A stretch of DNA of 64,000 bases from the NCBI RefSeq assembly GCF_036588685.1, contig NC_086377.1, positions 72,360,283 through 72,424,282 of the forward strand, given 5' to 3'. Below, one piece after another: positions 32,201-44,159 of this stretch (position 1 is its first letter; each line of letters starts with the position of its first letter). Made by a program: the position numbers and the translations under genes. The notes under the pieces are model-generated. The model made no database searches and was not told the DNA's origin. It saw only the letters and a program-made list of their open reading frames with translations. Source of the stretch: Mytilus trossulus (taxonomy: Eukaryota; Mollusca; Bivalvia; Mytilida; Mytilidae).

Positions 32201-35200
32201 GACATTGGAACTCTGTTTTTTTTTATATTTTATTCATCCCTAGAGAGTCTTTCAATTATTGATGAAATAGGGACAAAATGCATAATATTGTTTAATTATA
32301 ATATACCAACCTGAATATTATTACAGTTGTCTCCAAGTCTCATTGTCTACTATCAGAAGAAGGAGAGATGAGCTTGGTTTAGACCCCTCTAATATGCATA
32401 GATTTTCAAGAATCAGCAACAATGACTTGGACCAAGAAATTATCACAGCACTCCAATTCACACCTAATGCCGGAGAATCCTTTATACAAGGCAGTTTTTA
32501 GGGGAAGAGGTAATAAGAATAATTGTATATATATAATTTTAAATCTACATATGTATTTGAATTGAACTGATATATATGGTATATAATTGTATAATAGTAA
32601 TCAGTAGTTACAGATCAAGTTTGAGTTTCATTCTAGTTGATCCAATTTTTGACCTTATTACAACCATTGCACTTAGAAAATTTTATGCACTTTGTGGCAT
32701 CAAGTGAGCGATTACAGACTCTTTTGAGCCTCTGGTTAACCTCACATAACCCAAAGGGTTATATGAGCTATTGCCATCACTTTGTTTCTGTCGTCCGTTT
32801 GTTAACTTTTTACATTTTAATATTCTCGTCTTCAATTCCACTGCAAAGTTGGCATGAATCATCCATAGGATTATATCTGATGACCTTGACCTTCAACCAA
32901 CATGGCAACTGTTACTACATGTATATTAAAATAAAACATAGGTGTAAAATGCATATATTAGGCTTATTTTAACTATAATTCAATGAAAAATCTTTTCTGA
33001 AACCACTGGACCAATTGGATTAAGTGATGCTTGACCCAGATAAACAGGTGAGAGGTCTTGGCTCCTCTTATGGAATACTGGATCAGCCTCTTTTGTGGCA
33101 TCAACTTATGTCAAGAGCAGAACATTGTGGATTGCATTGGTTATAATAATTCTGAAACATTAAAACAACATGGGTAAAAGCTCAATACATTTAGATTTCA
33201 CAATCTGGCATCAAAAGTATGGACAGCCATCATGCCTCCTATATATACATGTATATACCCTGAGTGTTACCATACTATTTTCTGATATATATACCATTTA
33301 CATATATGTTTAGTGATCAAACCAAGAATTTTACTCATGTACCCATAATCCTAGAATACATGAATCAAGGGAGTGTTGCCTATGCATATCTTCTAATCAG
33401 TTTTATTAACTGTATTAAAACAATTTCAAAAGAAAATAGTCTTAAAAGTCAATTGATTGTCCAGTAATTGATGGTAGATGATGAAATATACATGATATAT
33501 GAGGAATATTTCAGTAAACAAAATTTAGCAAGAAAAAAATATATTTCTAGCCATTATTGTATGGTTCCCACTATATAAACTGGATGTCCCAGGTCTTCCA
33601 GCTGATACATGTACATGTACAATGTATGTTTTCACTAGCCTTGTTTTCACTATAGCCTGAAAATGGAAGCTACTACACAAATGTAGATCAGCATGACAGA
33701 CCACATTGGGACATCAGTAGCTCTGGACTCTTTGATCCTATTTGTGAACTAGACCACATCCCGAGGCATCAGGGTACAAACTCTAGTTCAATACCGTATA
33801 CTTTATTCCACAAAACACTGATTCAAGAACAATGTATAATATTGTTACAAAGTATGGTACATTTGTAAGTGTAAACTGTGTTAAATGTATAGTATGTAAA
33901 TGTCAGTAATAACAATGAACTTTGTTTATAGGAATTAGAATACAACGATGGCGATTAAGAGAAAGACTTAATGTAATTGACCCTGTTGGTAGAGCACTAA
34001 GAAAAAGAAGAGCAATTCAAAGACGTGTATACAATGTAGAAGGAATAAATCATCTCTGGTTAGTGAAATTTTTTAAAATGTAAATGTTAAATACTGATCA
34101 ACAAGACAATTTTTTTTAGGATGACCACTTTAAAAAAACCAAGTCACAGTGACCTATTTTTGTATCTTTTCCACATTTTTAATAAGTGTGATTCATACCT
34201 GTCAACTCACAGTATGAATATAAATGTACAGATTTGATTTTATCATATTATCATTTGCTGAATTAATAATTATTGTCCTAATAACAGCTAGAGCATGTTT
34301 ATAGTTCAAATACCAATGTCCCTTTATCTATTCTACTTTTCAAAAAAGAAATTATGGTCTTCTTAAGCAAATATAGGCAGACATGTTTTTGACTTTGATG
34401 CAGCCTTATTCGCCTATTAATTAATTCCATAAATTTGACAGCTAAACACCAAACTATCAAACAACATTACATTCTGTAAGATCAACATATAAATGAGATA
34501 GCTGTACAGTTATATCAAAATCTAAGTTGATTTGAAAAAGTTATAAATTTTTTTAAAGGTGACCATTTGAATTTAGTTTAAACTTTAAATTGTAGCTTTT
34601 TTAACCTATTAACTTAAATCCATAAAAATGAAAGCAAAAAAAAAACCAAAGTAATAAATAGCCTGACATTCAGTAAGACCAATATAAAAATGATATAGCA
34701 GTAGAGTTTTATGAAAATGGAAGTTGATTTGAAAAATTTATGAAAAAATTTAAGGAGGACTATCTTGAAATAACCTAAAACTGAAAATTTTAGCTTTTTC
34801 TTAAATCCATAAGAATGACAGCAACACACCAAACTACCAAACAACTTGGCATTCTATAAGATCAATATATAAATGAAATATTGCTGTCCTATTAGTGCTG
34901 AAGACGACCAAATAACTAGAAGTCCTATCAAAAATAAAGTAAAAATAAATGTGTGTCCTTCTATTGACTATGTTTTGCACCAGTCCCAACCCACCAATAA
35001 ATATTGACCGGTCCCTTACCGAATTACTTTTGACAAAATACAGATGGAGTTTGATAATGGGGTTGTGTGCCCTATTGTTTAAACCAGAGGCTCCCAATGA
35101 GCCTGTATTCGCTCATCTTGATTACAAGTGACCTCAACAAAAATTGAATCATTTTGGTCTTGGATGGAGGGTGGATCTATTGGACACAGTTTTTAAAGGA

Positions 35201-37600
35201 ATTCATCTAAGGACCATCCAGGCCAACTTCATTTTCAATTGACTCAGTAGTTTCAGAGGAAAACATTTGTAAATGAATTTTTTGTCAAAATATGCCTACC
35301 AGTAATTCCCTTAACCAACAAAAAATTGGCAACAGATTTAACAGACCATTTTTGTCTCGCCTGTGACAAATTGCTTTCCCACACCGATGCCATAAAATTT
35401 TATTGAAAGACCTTTGACAAGGCAGGTGTCGGCTGACCTTGACCTCATTTTTAGGGTTCATTAACTCTGTAAATTAAGGAAAAACTTGAGGTCAATTTTT
35501 TGTGTTTAAGTCAGTTTCTCAGTAAGTAGGCATGATAAGTCGACAGTATTTGGTATGTGAGCGCCTCTTGATCTGGTTATCTAGACATGCAGTCATGGAA
35601 TGCCTTGCTTATGCTGAGAGTCATATTTTCACTAAATTTTAATGAATACATGAAGTAGGGTATAACTTTATCTATAATAACTCAGTTTGCCCTGTGCTGG
35701 ACTATGCATCACAACAATGCAATCTAGAAGCAGGTGACTCCCCCACTCCCTTGCATTACAGTAAATAGGATAACCAAGATGGCCATCACTGCTGTACTTA
35801 ATTTAAAAAAGGTTGATAGTGGTATACCTCCTCCTCACATTTGAAAACTGTGTTGAACATGTACTGATTTAAGTGAAACTATAGCTACCAAGTCAAAATT
35901 TGAAAATGGTTTCTTGTTTGTATTCAGTTGAAAAATATAAGTAACCATTTTGAAAATTGGGTTTTCCACAGAACTCTTTACAGATCTCTTTGATTAGGAA
36001 TAGTAATATAACAATATGAAATAATTTATTTCCCTCAGTGTTGCTCTGAATAATATAAAAAAAATATTAAAATGACAAATTACAAAAAGTTGCAGAGTAT
36101 GTAAGCAAACAAGATCTAAAAATATACCAAAACTTTGTAATAGATCAGATTAAGTATGCTTAAATAGTACACATTTTTGTATGGGGGCCAGCTGAAGCCT
36201 GCCTCTGGGTGCATGATTTTCTCGCTCTGTTTGAGACCCATTGGTGGCCTTGTGCCGTTTTTTGCTCTTTGGTCAGGTTGTTGACTCTTTGACACATTCC
36301 CCATTTCCATTCTCAATTTTATTATTAAATATGTGCGCATGCAATTTGTGTGTAATTTTCAGTTTTCAGTGTGCAGTTTTCAATTCTCAGTGTTATTTAC
36401 TGTTTATTTAATCTTAGTGTGTTTTTTTTTAAATCTCACTGTGTATATTCAATTCTCAGTGTGTGTTTTTTTTAAATCAAAGTGTGTAAATTTTCTTAAA
36501 ATGGTTTAAATATAGTTTTGATGAGAACGGCTTGCCATACTATATAGTAGACTTGTAGGTGTACATCTTAGTTTAAAAAAATATTGACCCCTTCTGATAT
36601 TACCAAAACTTAATTAAAAAAGTTGTCAAAATTGAATACACTTGCATTTCCTTTACTAAAATTTAAGGGTCACTGATGCTTTTTGGAACTTTATTTTATT
36701 GATTTAAAAGAAAAGTTCTTTATACAAAAACTAAACCTTTCACAATAAACAAAGGGTGAAACATATTTCACTAGAACAGGTACCTAAAGTGATTTTATTA
36801 TATCACATGATTCATGAGATTTTCTTTTTCTTTTCAGGCATGTTGATACAAACCATAAGCTAATAGCTTGGCGATTTGTGTTTCATGGATGTATTGATGG
36901 GAAAAGTCGTCTCATTACATATCTGAATATAGCAGATAACAACAAAAAAGACACAGCATTGACATTTTTCAGAATTGGTGTTAGTAAATATGGCTTGCCA
37001 TCAAGAGTACGTGGAGACTGCGGAGTTGAAAACACAGATATTGCCAGATTTATGAACAATGAAAATGGAGATGGTAGGGGTAGTTTTATTACTGGTAGAA
37101 GTGTACATAATCAGAGGATAGAACGTTTGTGGTCCGACATTAACAGAACTGTAACAATGTATTATCAACACCTTTTCAGTCATATGGAAAATATTGAAGT
37201 ATTGAACAGCAATATCGAGTTGCATTTGTATGCTTTACATTTTGTATATAGACCTAGAATTGAGAAATCTTGTGCTGAATTTGTTGTTCAGTGGAATAAC
37301 CATTCACTACGAACTGAAAACAATATGTCACCAATGCAGATTTGGTATTCATTAGGTGGTTATTCTATGGGTGATAGAATGACAGAGGTTGTAGTAGATA
37401 TACAACAATATGGAATTGATTGGGAAGCCCCTCATGCAGCATTAAATCTCAACAACAATATAACAGTGCCAGAAAATTTGTTTACTTTATCGGATGAAGC
37501 CAGAATTTACCTTAATAATCAAGTGCAACCTTTAACAGATGATGGCAATCATGGCATTAATCATTTTGTGAATGTTGTTAGATATTTAGAGACCTTTTAA
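29293..37600 (+). CDS. rve-type (IS3-like) integrase/transposase, four exons
   Basis: Exons by consensus and phase: 29293-29714, 32327-32509, 33932-34058, 36838-37600; about 500 residues. The N-terminal helical region (to about residue 110) leads into [25 protein letters not shown] and, across the first intron, [15 protein letters not shown], a helix-turn-helix for DNA binding. Then come [28 protein letters not shown], and the integrase core: [14 protein letters not shown] (first Asp), [16 protein letters not shown] (second Asp), [20 protein letters not shown] (Glu in ERLW). The DDE triad is intact. Exon 2 needs one T fewer in a T5 run (32495-32499) to avoid a TAG and join RGRGI, so it is inactive or misassembled. 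A Mutator-like MITE sits in intron 1. Expected role: cuts and pastes elements with TATGGCAAG ends. Confidence 0.8.
29764..30494 (+). mobile_element. 731-bp Mutator-like MITE with GTTCGCCCT ends
   Basis: CATGTCCATG flanks both sides (29754-29763, 30495-30504). The left end reads GGTATCGGGATCGTTCGCCC, the right end inverted AATCCGGGTCCGTTCGCCC. Each end holds four or five 'gttcgccc' units at irregular spacing. A 9-10 bp duplication fits Mutator-like elements. It lies in intron 1 of the integrase. Confidence 0.75.
30540..30720 (+). repeat. Degenerate 'cccgctta' repeat
   Basis: 'gatcccgcttattgttttg', 'acccgcttattgtag', 'catgtcccgcccaacttcat' and 'aatcccgcatcacgctta' form a loose repeat. A similar composition in reverse (ggcaggac / gtcgggat) is seen at 62580-62790. 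Confidence 0.5.
31200..31400 (+). repeat. Mussel dispersed repeat fragment
   Basis: 'caggctcctgacttttgaca' to 'ggggacaatggtccatcag' matches blocks of a mussel repeat. The open frame 31083-31301 runs into it and is not taken as a gene. Confidence 0.5.
31430..32040 (+). repeat. ~165-bp tandem repeat, about four copies
   Basis: 'ggtttatatcag(c/t)aat' recurs at 31487, 31651, 31813 and 31980, with 'ttatttttaaaagagttatg' and 'tatatggaaaattgca' in between. Copies are diverged, so this is old. Confidence 0.85.
32327..32509 (+). CDS. Integrase exon 2 (HTH end; homopolymer frameshift)
   Basis: Acceptor ttattacag, donor GGAAGAG|gtaata. It reads [20 protein letters not shown], then [20 protein letters not shown] and [13 protein letters not shown], followed by TAG in the literal frame. 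Skipping one T of the T5 run gives RGRG and joins the next exon ([13 protein letters not shown]) in phase. Confidence 0.7.
32510..33655. other. Intron sequence with degenerate repeats
   Basis: No gene. About 32690-32760 and 33040-33110 carry 'gtgagcgattacagactctt' type wording, also seen at 38770-38810, typical of diffuse bivalve repeats. Confidence 0.4.
33656..33773 (+). CDS. Orphan exon inside the integrase intron
   Basis: A good acceptor (gttttcactatag) and donor (CATCAGG|gtacaa) bound a 118-nt open segment: [20 protein letters not shown] then [19 protein letters not shown]. Its phase (0 to 1) does not fit between integrase exons 2 and 3 and the family lacks such a block. I read it as a captured or alternative exon of an unrecognised gene. 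Confidence 0.35.
34059..36179. repeat. Integrase intron 3: degenerate repeats
   Basis: 34435-34890 is a ~175-bp tandem in about three diverged copies ('accaaactatcaaacaacat', 'aagttgatttgaaaaa'). 35340-35720 is a reversed, decayed copy of the 55140-56035 repeat ('gtctcgcctgtgacaaattg', 'ccttgacctcatttttaggg'). No gene. Confidence 0.5.
36180..36322 (+). repeat. Mussel dispersed repeat ('cattccccatttccattctcaa')
   Basis: 'ccagctgaagcctgcctctg' through 'cacattccccatttccattc'. Same family as 17650. Confidence 0.75.
36335..36542 (-). mobile_element. Truncated relative of the 29-kb element (right end only)
   Basis: Satellite units 'ctcagtgtgtg' end in 'gttttgatgagaacggcttg' and GCCATA at 36542. 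No matching left end, so truncated. It lies in the last intron of the integrase. Confidence 0.75.
36838..37600 (+). CDS. Integrase catalytic exon (rve core)
   Basis: Acceptor ttttcttttcag. The split Trp codon (TG|G) restores WHVDTNHKL from the previous exon. It holds all three catalytic residues: Asp in HVDTNH, Asp in RGDCGVEN, Glu in QRIERLW. The C-terminal part has [20 protein letters not shown] and [10 protein letters not shown], matching the family end. Open for 254 codons without a break. Confidence 0.85.
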
Positions 37601-40059
37601 ATTACAAGATGTATTTTGAACAGCATCCAGATTATTATTTGATGATAGTAAACAAGTAGATTTCTTTTTGTACTGTATTAATCTATTTTTACAAGTGTTA
37701 AAGGGCAATAACTCAACAAAAATACTCTAGTTAAACCCGAGAGCAGTATGACTATGTAAGTCCTAATATGGTAAAAAACAAGCATGCAAAGTTTCAAAGC
37801 CATCTTTTTATATGTTGTGTATTGGTTAATGGTAAGGTATAACCTTACCTCGACCTCATTTCATGGTTCATTGGTCATTGACATCTAGTGTTGGCCTTGT
37901 GAATAGTGGTATCCATCTTTCTGTCAGGTTGGTTTCATAACTACTGATTTACTCAATCCTTATGTACCAAATTTTGGTACTTACTTCATATGGTTGGGGC
38001 AAACACCTATTGTTTTTAGAGTCAAAGTTTATTTTAGATACCCTAAATATCTGTTATGATGATATTTGGTATGATTTATACACAATTTCTATGTATGTAA
38101 TTCAAACTCTGCTTATGTCTTATGCATCAAACTTGGATACAAACTTCATGCGGGTTGAGCAAAGAGAATGATTTTGGGTCAAAGGTCAAGGTCATATTCA
38201 CTTTATTTCGAATTATTTAGTGAAAGAACATTATCTTTATAGCGGAAAGTGACATTTTTTCTCACCTTTCCTTGTCAGTGAATACAAGGTTCCATACCAC
38301 AAAAGGAAGGTTGGGATTGATTTTTGGGTCAAGGTCCCGACCGTTTAGAAATTAGGGGCCAAAAAACAAGGATTTTCTGGTTTCCGGACAATAACTGAGT
38401 ATAAGTCTATGGATCTCTATGAAATTGTACCACAAGGTTCCATACCAAAAAAGGAAGGTTGGGATAAATTTTGGGGGTTATGGCCCTAACCATTAAGAAA
38501 TTAGGGGCCAAAAACAATACTTTTCAAGTATTTAATCACAGTCCAAATTCAGAGCTGTATCAAACTTGAATATTGTGTCCATGCTTGCCCAAACTGTTCA
38601 GGGTAAGACCTCTGGGGTCATATCAAGCTGCGCCCTGCAGAGCATTTTATTTCATTTTAAAGAAAATGTGACAGAAACATAAACTTTGAATGGCATTTTC
38701 AAACACTAATCAATATACATTAAAAAGTAAAAAAACCAAAAACATTGATGAACGATTTTGGCAAAACATTACAAGTGAGCGATTCAGGCTCTTCACAGCC
38801 TCATGTTATCACTAGTCTACCTGTATATCTGTTTCATGCAGATACTGAAGCTCAAACCTAAAAAAATGCTCCAGTTAATACTCCCGATAGTGCAGTCAAT
38901 ATCAAGAGTTTAAAAATTGTGTTTGTTCATGGTTACTATTTCACCCACAGGTATACACAGTCTAAAACAAGGCTGTTTTATAACTTTGATGCTAGGCAGG
39001 CAAAACATTTGTCTGTGATATCTATTTACGATCATTTTTTTTGGTTTCCCCACTGTAACTTCAGTGTGTCTCTACCTTTAGTCATCAAAATTTCTCACAC
39101 TTAATATTTTGGAGGCAAATGGTAAAAAAATCAAGGTCATTACCACTAAAACCGATTTTACTCATTCTCTTGCTTTCTGTGCCATTACTTCAGTTGGGCT
39201 CAATCATTTACCATCAGACTATTACAGAAAGTATGCATCTTGGGTACTACTGAACAAACGTGCATCAACTTTCTTACTATGACCTATATTATACGGTTCA
39301 GCAAGTCTGGTTATGTTTTGGGTTCAGGTCCATTTCTTGGATACTATACATATAGCAATGAATGTCATCACTGGATACATGTTGGGGAATACTGAACATT
39401 CTTTCCATATAATGGCAAGTATGACCTACATGTTGGTTTGTATTCTAACCATTTCTAAGCAAGGCACCTGTCTTTCCCACTTTTAAGTCACACAATAATT
39501 TGTTGAGTATGACCTATATTTTATGCTTTAATTCATTTATGGCATTAAGGTCCATTTCTTGGAAAGCAAACATAATAAAAGTGGATACATGTTGGTTAGG
39601 TTCGGCATTGCGGCTAAGTTTTAACTGCGCTTCTGCAGTTTTGTAACAGATATTGTCCGACCTTTCAGGTATGCAGTTGGTTTTTTTAGCTTCTTTTGAA
39701 ATGTCTATCTTGAACTTCAAAGCCAAGGATAAAATTTGTGTACCAAGAAGAATATTTGTACCAAACGTTGTTTTTGTTGTAAATCAACCATACCAAATCG
39801 ATATCACAACCTACCAGAATTTACCCTTTAATGTTTTGCAAGTTGGCCATATATTATGTAATTTATTTGATTATGGTCACTTCCTGTTTATTTTCCTCGA
39901 CTCTGCTGATACATGTAGCACACACAATTGTTGTGATCAACATTGGCAATGAGACCAATAAATTGATAGAAATGGAATATGATTTGAATTTTGTATGGCA
40001 AGCAGTTCAGGTGCAAAACTATTTGTACACCCTTTTTTCTAAATAAAATACAGATTTCA
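37601..40059. repeat. 3' region with diffuse bivalve repeats
   Basis: No gene. 38280-38530 has two diverged copies of 'caaggttccataccacaaaa ... gaaattaggggccaaaaa', and 37840-38220 contains 'cttacctcgacctcatttca', both typical of widespread bivalve repeat DNA. The short open frames 39514-40046 have no family features. Confidence 0.45.
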
Positions 40060-40446
40060 AAACCTAAAATAACACTGAGAAATCGAAATTATACATCGAG
40101 ATTGAAAAAAATAAAAAACACACACTGAGAATTGATAATTACACACTGAGATTAATATGCAAATTACTTATGAATATTCATGAGATGAATAATTCAACAG
40201 ATTAATATCTTGATCTCAAGAACTCTTGTCATAATGAATTGCAATTCCTTCAACCAACATTTGTAATAAATTTCAAGACTTTTAAACATCGCTCATATTC
40301 ATAAGTTTGTTGCCTATAATTCAGATCATTACTACCAGTGTATCACAATTTTTTTAAAATCTCAGTGTGCTTTGTTGTAATTCTCAGTGTGTAAATTTTT
40401 CAAAAATGGTTTAAACATAGTTTTGACGAGAACAGCTTGCCATGAT
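40060..40446 (+). mobile_element. Relative of the 29-kb element, left-truncated
   Basis: Satellite units on both sides of the subterminal block ('cttatgaatattcatgagat', 'gttgcctataattcagatca'). The right end is 'tttgacgagaacagcttgcc'. The left ~150 bp are missing. Confidence 0.75.
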
Positions 40447-41307
40447 TTGGTCTTGCTTGCTCACAGTTACTTGAGAAAATTGTAAGTCTACAACAAGGAC
40501 TACACATTATAACAACACCATTTTCCCATGCATTTTTAAGGTAGGTTTACACTGCACTTTTATGGCAACTGTACTACATCGACAGGTGCATGATATGCTT
40601 ACCATACAAAAATTCTGATTTGGTAGAGTTCTTGTATCTCTTTTCTTATGTACACTTGTACTGTCAGATATTTGAATAAGGAACAATTTTAAAATTGTTT
40701 ACAAGTCCCACATTAATTCAATAAACACTTTTTTGTGCATAAAAAGCAAGTTTTTAATTTCAAAAAATAAACTGGATACCAATACATAAAGAACACAAAT
40801 TATATGGAAATAGTTTGATCTGATAGACAGCATCTCTTTTGATTGAATTGTCTATTTTCATTTTCACATTAAAACATATGTACATATTTTTATAACTCCC
40901 TACCTGTTTATATTGACCATTAACACTTTATTTAATGTGTAGGTCACATTGACCTACATTTTAAAAAAAATTACAGAGCATCACCCAAGTAGTTGTGCTG
41001 AACCTTGAATCTTCACTGGTTACATAGAAAATAGCTATAAAATTGAACTATGAAGAAAATTTAAAATTGCCCTTTTTCAACATCCCCTCCAACTTACTGG
41101 GCCATATTTAATTTTGGACCACATCAAAAACACGAATCAGAGAGGACAATCCAAGGAATGTTCAGCAAAATTAAGTTGAATTTGGCAGAGTGGTTCTGAA
41201 GATTAAAATTTAAAAAAAATTAACTGACATATTCTAGACGACAGACACCAAGTGACGGTAAAAGCTCACCTGAGATCTTAAATAAGATCTGCAAACTAAA
41301 TTTTACT
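40447..41307. other. Non-coding stretch
   Basis: AT-rich; no gene. Confidence 0.4.
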
Positions 41308-41705
41308 AAGATTAAACAAGACTAGAATACTTGAACATAAAGTTGTAAAAATAATATTTGACAAAACAAATATAAGATTAAACAAGACTACAATACTTGA
41401 ACATAAAGTTGTAAAAATAATATTTGACAAAACAAATATAAGATTAAACAAGACTAGAATACTTGACCATAAAGTTGTAAAAATAATATTTGACAAAACA
41501 AATATAAGATTAAACAAGACTAGAATACTTGACCATAAAGTTGTAAAAATAATATTTGACAAAACAAATATAAGATTAAACAAGACTAGAATACTTGACC
41601 ATAAAGTTGTAAAAATAATATTTGACAAAACAAATATAAGATTAAACAAGACTAGAATACTTGAACATAAAGTTGTAAAAATAATATTTGACAAAACAAA
41701 TATAT
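41308..41705. repeat. 66-bp minisatellite, six copies
   Basis: The unit starts 'aagattaaacaagactagaa' at 41308, 41374, 41440, and so on. The 22-codon period keeps the minus strand open as a hydrophobic repeat (FVLSNIIFTTL, SSILVLFN). No start context or partner exon, so not a gene. A (TA)n run follows. Confidence 0.95.
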
Positions 41706-42632
41706 ATATATTATATATAAACAAATACTTCATAAAAAAAAGTCTTTATGTTTTTAAAGTCAACATGAAGACTTAATATCAAACAAGATCTGGAATTTGT
41801 CATTCGTCACTAAAATAGTATAGCACTAAAACTATATAAGTTAATTGACCTTAACAAATAGGAATTGCACAGGAAAGGCATATGTAGGGCTATATGTAGC
41901 GGCAGCTTAATAAAAACACAGCAAGTCTTGATGTAAATGATAGAACACATGTAGTTTCAAATACATGTAGGACGTTGTAAATAGTTTGGACATCAGTCCT
42001 TTTAGCCCCCTTTATAGGTCAATCAAATTTGTTTGGAAAATCACAGGCAGTCTATTTCATTATGAATCTATAAAAGAAGAAAAACTTGAGCTAACATCTG
42101 ACAATCTTCCTGTGAAGTTTCAGGGGTCTGGGATGAAAACTGTAGGAGAATTGATTACACAATTTATGTACCTACTTTTCCCCGCCCATCGATAAACAGG
42201 TTTTGAACTTTGTCCAACCTGACCAAAAATATCATCAAAATCAGTATCAAAATAAATGATCCACATTGAAATAAGAACACACCCTTATTGGCCCCTTTGG
42301 CCCTCTTCTTTTGAAACAAGTGGGGTTACAATCTCAGTTTCAAATGTCATGCTTCATTTAGTGGCAAGGACCATTATGTTAAAAATTTCAGGAACATTTG
42401 TCTAGTACGACGAACACACCTATACAATAATAAAACCACACATTTTGTTGCTGTCTTATAAAAATAATATATCACCACGCACAGTAAAGGCAATAGAAAA
42501 ACATGTAAGGTGCACAACGATAAGAAATATATGTACACACGTAAAACAAATTGAGTATTTATATTGAAAAAAATGCTTGTAAACTTAATTCTACTAACAT
42601 CAAACATGACTAGAATGAACTACTTAAACCTC
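41706..42632. other. Non-coding stretch
   Basis: No gene; open frames 41986-42195 and 42374-42607 have no recognisable motif. Confidence 0.4.
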
Positions 42633-43212
42633 TATGCCAAGCCATTCTCGTCAAAACTATGTTGAAACTATGTTTAAGCCATTATTCAAAGAATTTAGTC
42701 ACTGAGATTTAAAAAAAAATAAAAATGTGGATTTTGTGACATGTGGAGAACATGGCATTGTCCTTCCTGGGACAAATGTACTTATAGAGTATGTAATCAA
42801 TGACAAGGAGAAAATCATTATGAAGCCAAAAAGTTTCTATGATAAGGCAAGGTCTGTTTTGAAGAGATACTGGAATGTAAAGCTGTCAACAGTGGATATG
42901 CCAGAGTGGTTGCAAGAGATGGAATACAACATTGATACTGACCAAGATGGCGGTGAATACAAATTTCTAGAATACGTAGCTAAAAGATGGTTTGGGAATC
43001 ACAAATTTATATCGCAAATGGAAAATGAAAACTTCATCCTTATTATATTCATTAGTAGTGTGCATATAAATCTTAGTGTGTAATTTTCAATTCTCAGTGT
43101 GTGTTTTTCAGTTTATTTAATCTCAGTGTATAATTTTCAATTTTCAATTCTCATTGTGTAAATTTTTGGAAAAATGGCGTAAACATAGTTTTGACAAGAA
43201 TGGCTTCCCATA
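42633..43212 (+). mobile_element. 580-bp non-autonomous relative carrying a gene fragment
   Basis: Left end TATGCCAAGCCATTCTCGTC, right end inverted ggcttcccata. Flanks AACCTC / AACATC agree at 5 of 6 bases, as expected for an old 6-bp duplication. Between the ends is a 340-nt open segment unlike the satellite (see 42727). Confidence 0.75.
42727..43083 (+). CDS. Captured gene fragment inside the small element
   Basis: Open for 118 codons: VDFVTCGEHGIVLPGTNVLI, KPKSFYDKARSVLKRYWNVK, MPEWLQEMEYNIDTDQDG, EYVAKRWFGNHKF. It then runs into the satellite and stops. Residue use is strongly coding-like and there is no internal stop, yet it has no start or splice structure of its own. I do not recognise the family. 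Most likely a transduplicated piece of a host or transposon gene, as in Pack-type elements. Confidence 0.5.
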   Translation: MDFVTCGEHGIVLPGTNVLIEYVINDKEKIIMKPKSFYDKARSVLKRYWNVKLSTVDMPEWLQEMEYNIDTDQDGGEYKFLEYVAKRWFGNHKFISQMENENFILIIFISSVHINLSV

Positions 43213-43848
43213 AACATCAATGCTTATGATGTAAATAAGTGATGCATCAAAAACAAAATATAAAATATTGCAAAAAACAACAAAACAACCGTCATATCAA
43301 ATTTGGCCATTACTACTCATATAAATGATTTGTATGATAAATATCTACTTTTAAATAAAAATGATATACAAAGAACTTCAATGTGGTCAGGGCATTACTT
43401 GCATCCAAAATTGACCAAAAAAAGTACAAATTCTTTTCATCATCAGATAAAATTATAAGAAGCAACTTTGGCTATATTGCAATTGTTTTGCCACTAAGTC
43501 ATCTAAGTTCATTAAATGAAAAAAATAAATCTCTACAAGTGTATCATTAATTTTTGAAAGTTTTTCTTCAAAAATGTGAGTGAACAGATTAACTTTTTTA
43601 GTCAACAGTTCCCATTCATTTCTGTAATTGATAATTTTAAAATTCTACAACATTTGGATTGATTCATATCTGACTTGTGGCTAATGATGAAAAAATGAAT
43701 AGGATTATTTTCATTTTATTTTATTTTAAGTTAAAGCTAATGTGTGGCCAAGAAATAGCATTATGCTAATATTTGTTTTGTTTATATTAGCTTAACATTT
43801 AATGTACAGTAATCTACAATGGTCTGAGCAACAATCACTGTTTATACA
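43213..43848. other. 3' flank of the HECT gene
   Basis: AT-rich sequence downstream (minus sense) of the HECT stop codon; no gene. Confidence 0.4.
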
Positions 43849-44159
43849 TTAACATTTACTGAAAGTACCTCCATTCATCAACCCAACCAAAAAGTTACTT
43901 GCAAATACATACAGATTGGTATTTGCAGCATTTACAAACAACTGCAACTCATTTGAACAAGTCACTGCACATGGAAAGTATTGTGTATTGTCATGGTGAA
44001 ATGTCACCGCAGGTTTTGGATGGAACCCAGTTGTGGGTATTCTGCTTGATCCTGTTGCAAAAACAAGGATATGTTTTGGCTCTAATTCTCTGATGAACTC
44101 ATTCATTGTCGTTGTAAGAATAACATCTCCTTCTTTAAGGACTGTCTCCAGTTCATTGT
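43849..44159 (-). CDS. HECT terminal exon with catalytic cysteine
   Basis: Acceptor tttttttatttag, then NELETVLKEGDVILTTTMNE, EPKHILVFATGSSRIPTTGF, FHHDNTQYFPCAVTCSNELQ and a stop at 43849-43851. 'fatGSsriPttGF ... fPcAvTCsneLqLf' is the HECT C-lobe; Cys in AVTC is the thioester residue. It starts in phase 1, whereas exon 5 ends in phase 0, so an exon between them is not found. Confidence 0.75.

Noticed and set aside
28807-36542. A shorter element bounded by the left end at 28807 and the right end at 36542
   Set aside because: It would exclude the integrase catalytic exon, flanks do not match (ATTACC versus ctatat), and the arm at 36335-36542 is more diverged than the one at 57826.
41296-41733. 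145-codon minus-strand membrane-like repeat protein
   Set aside because: Produced by the 66-bp array with a codon-multiple period.
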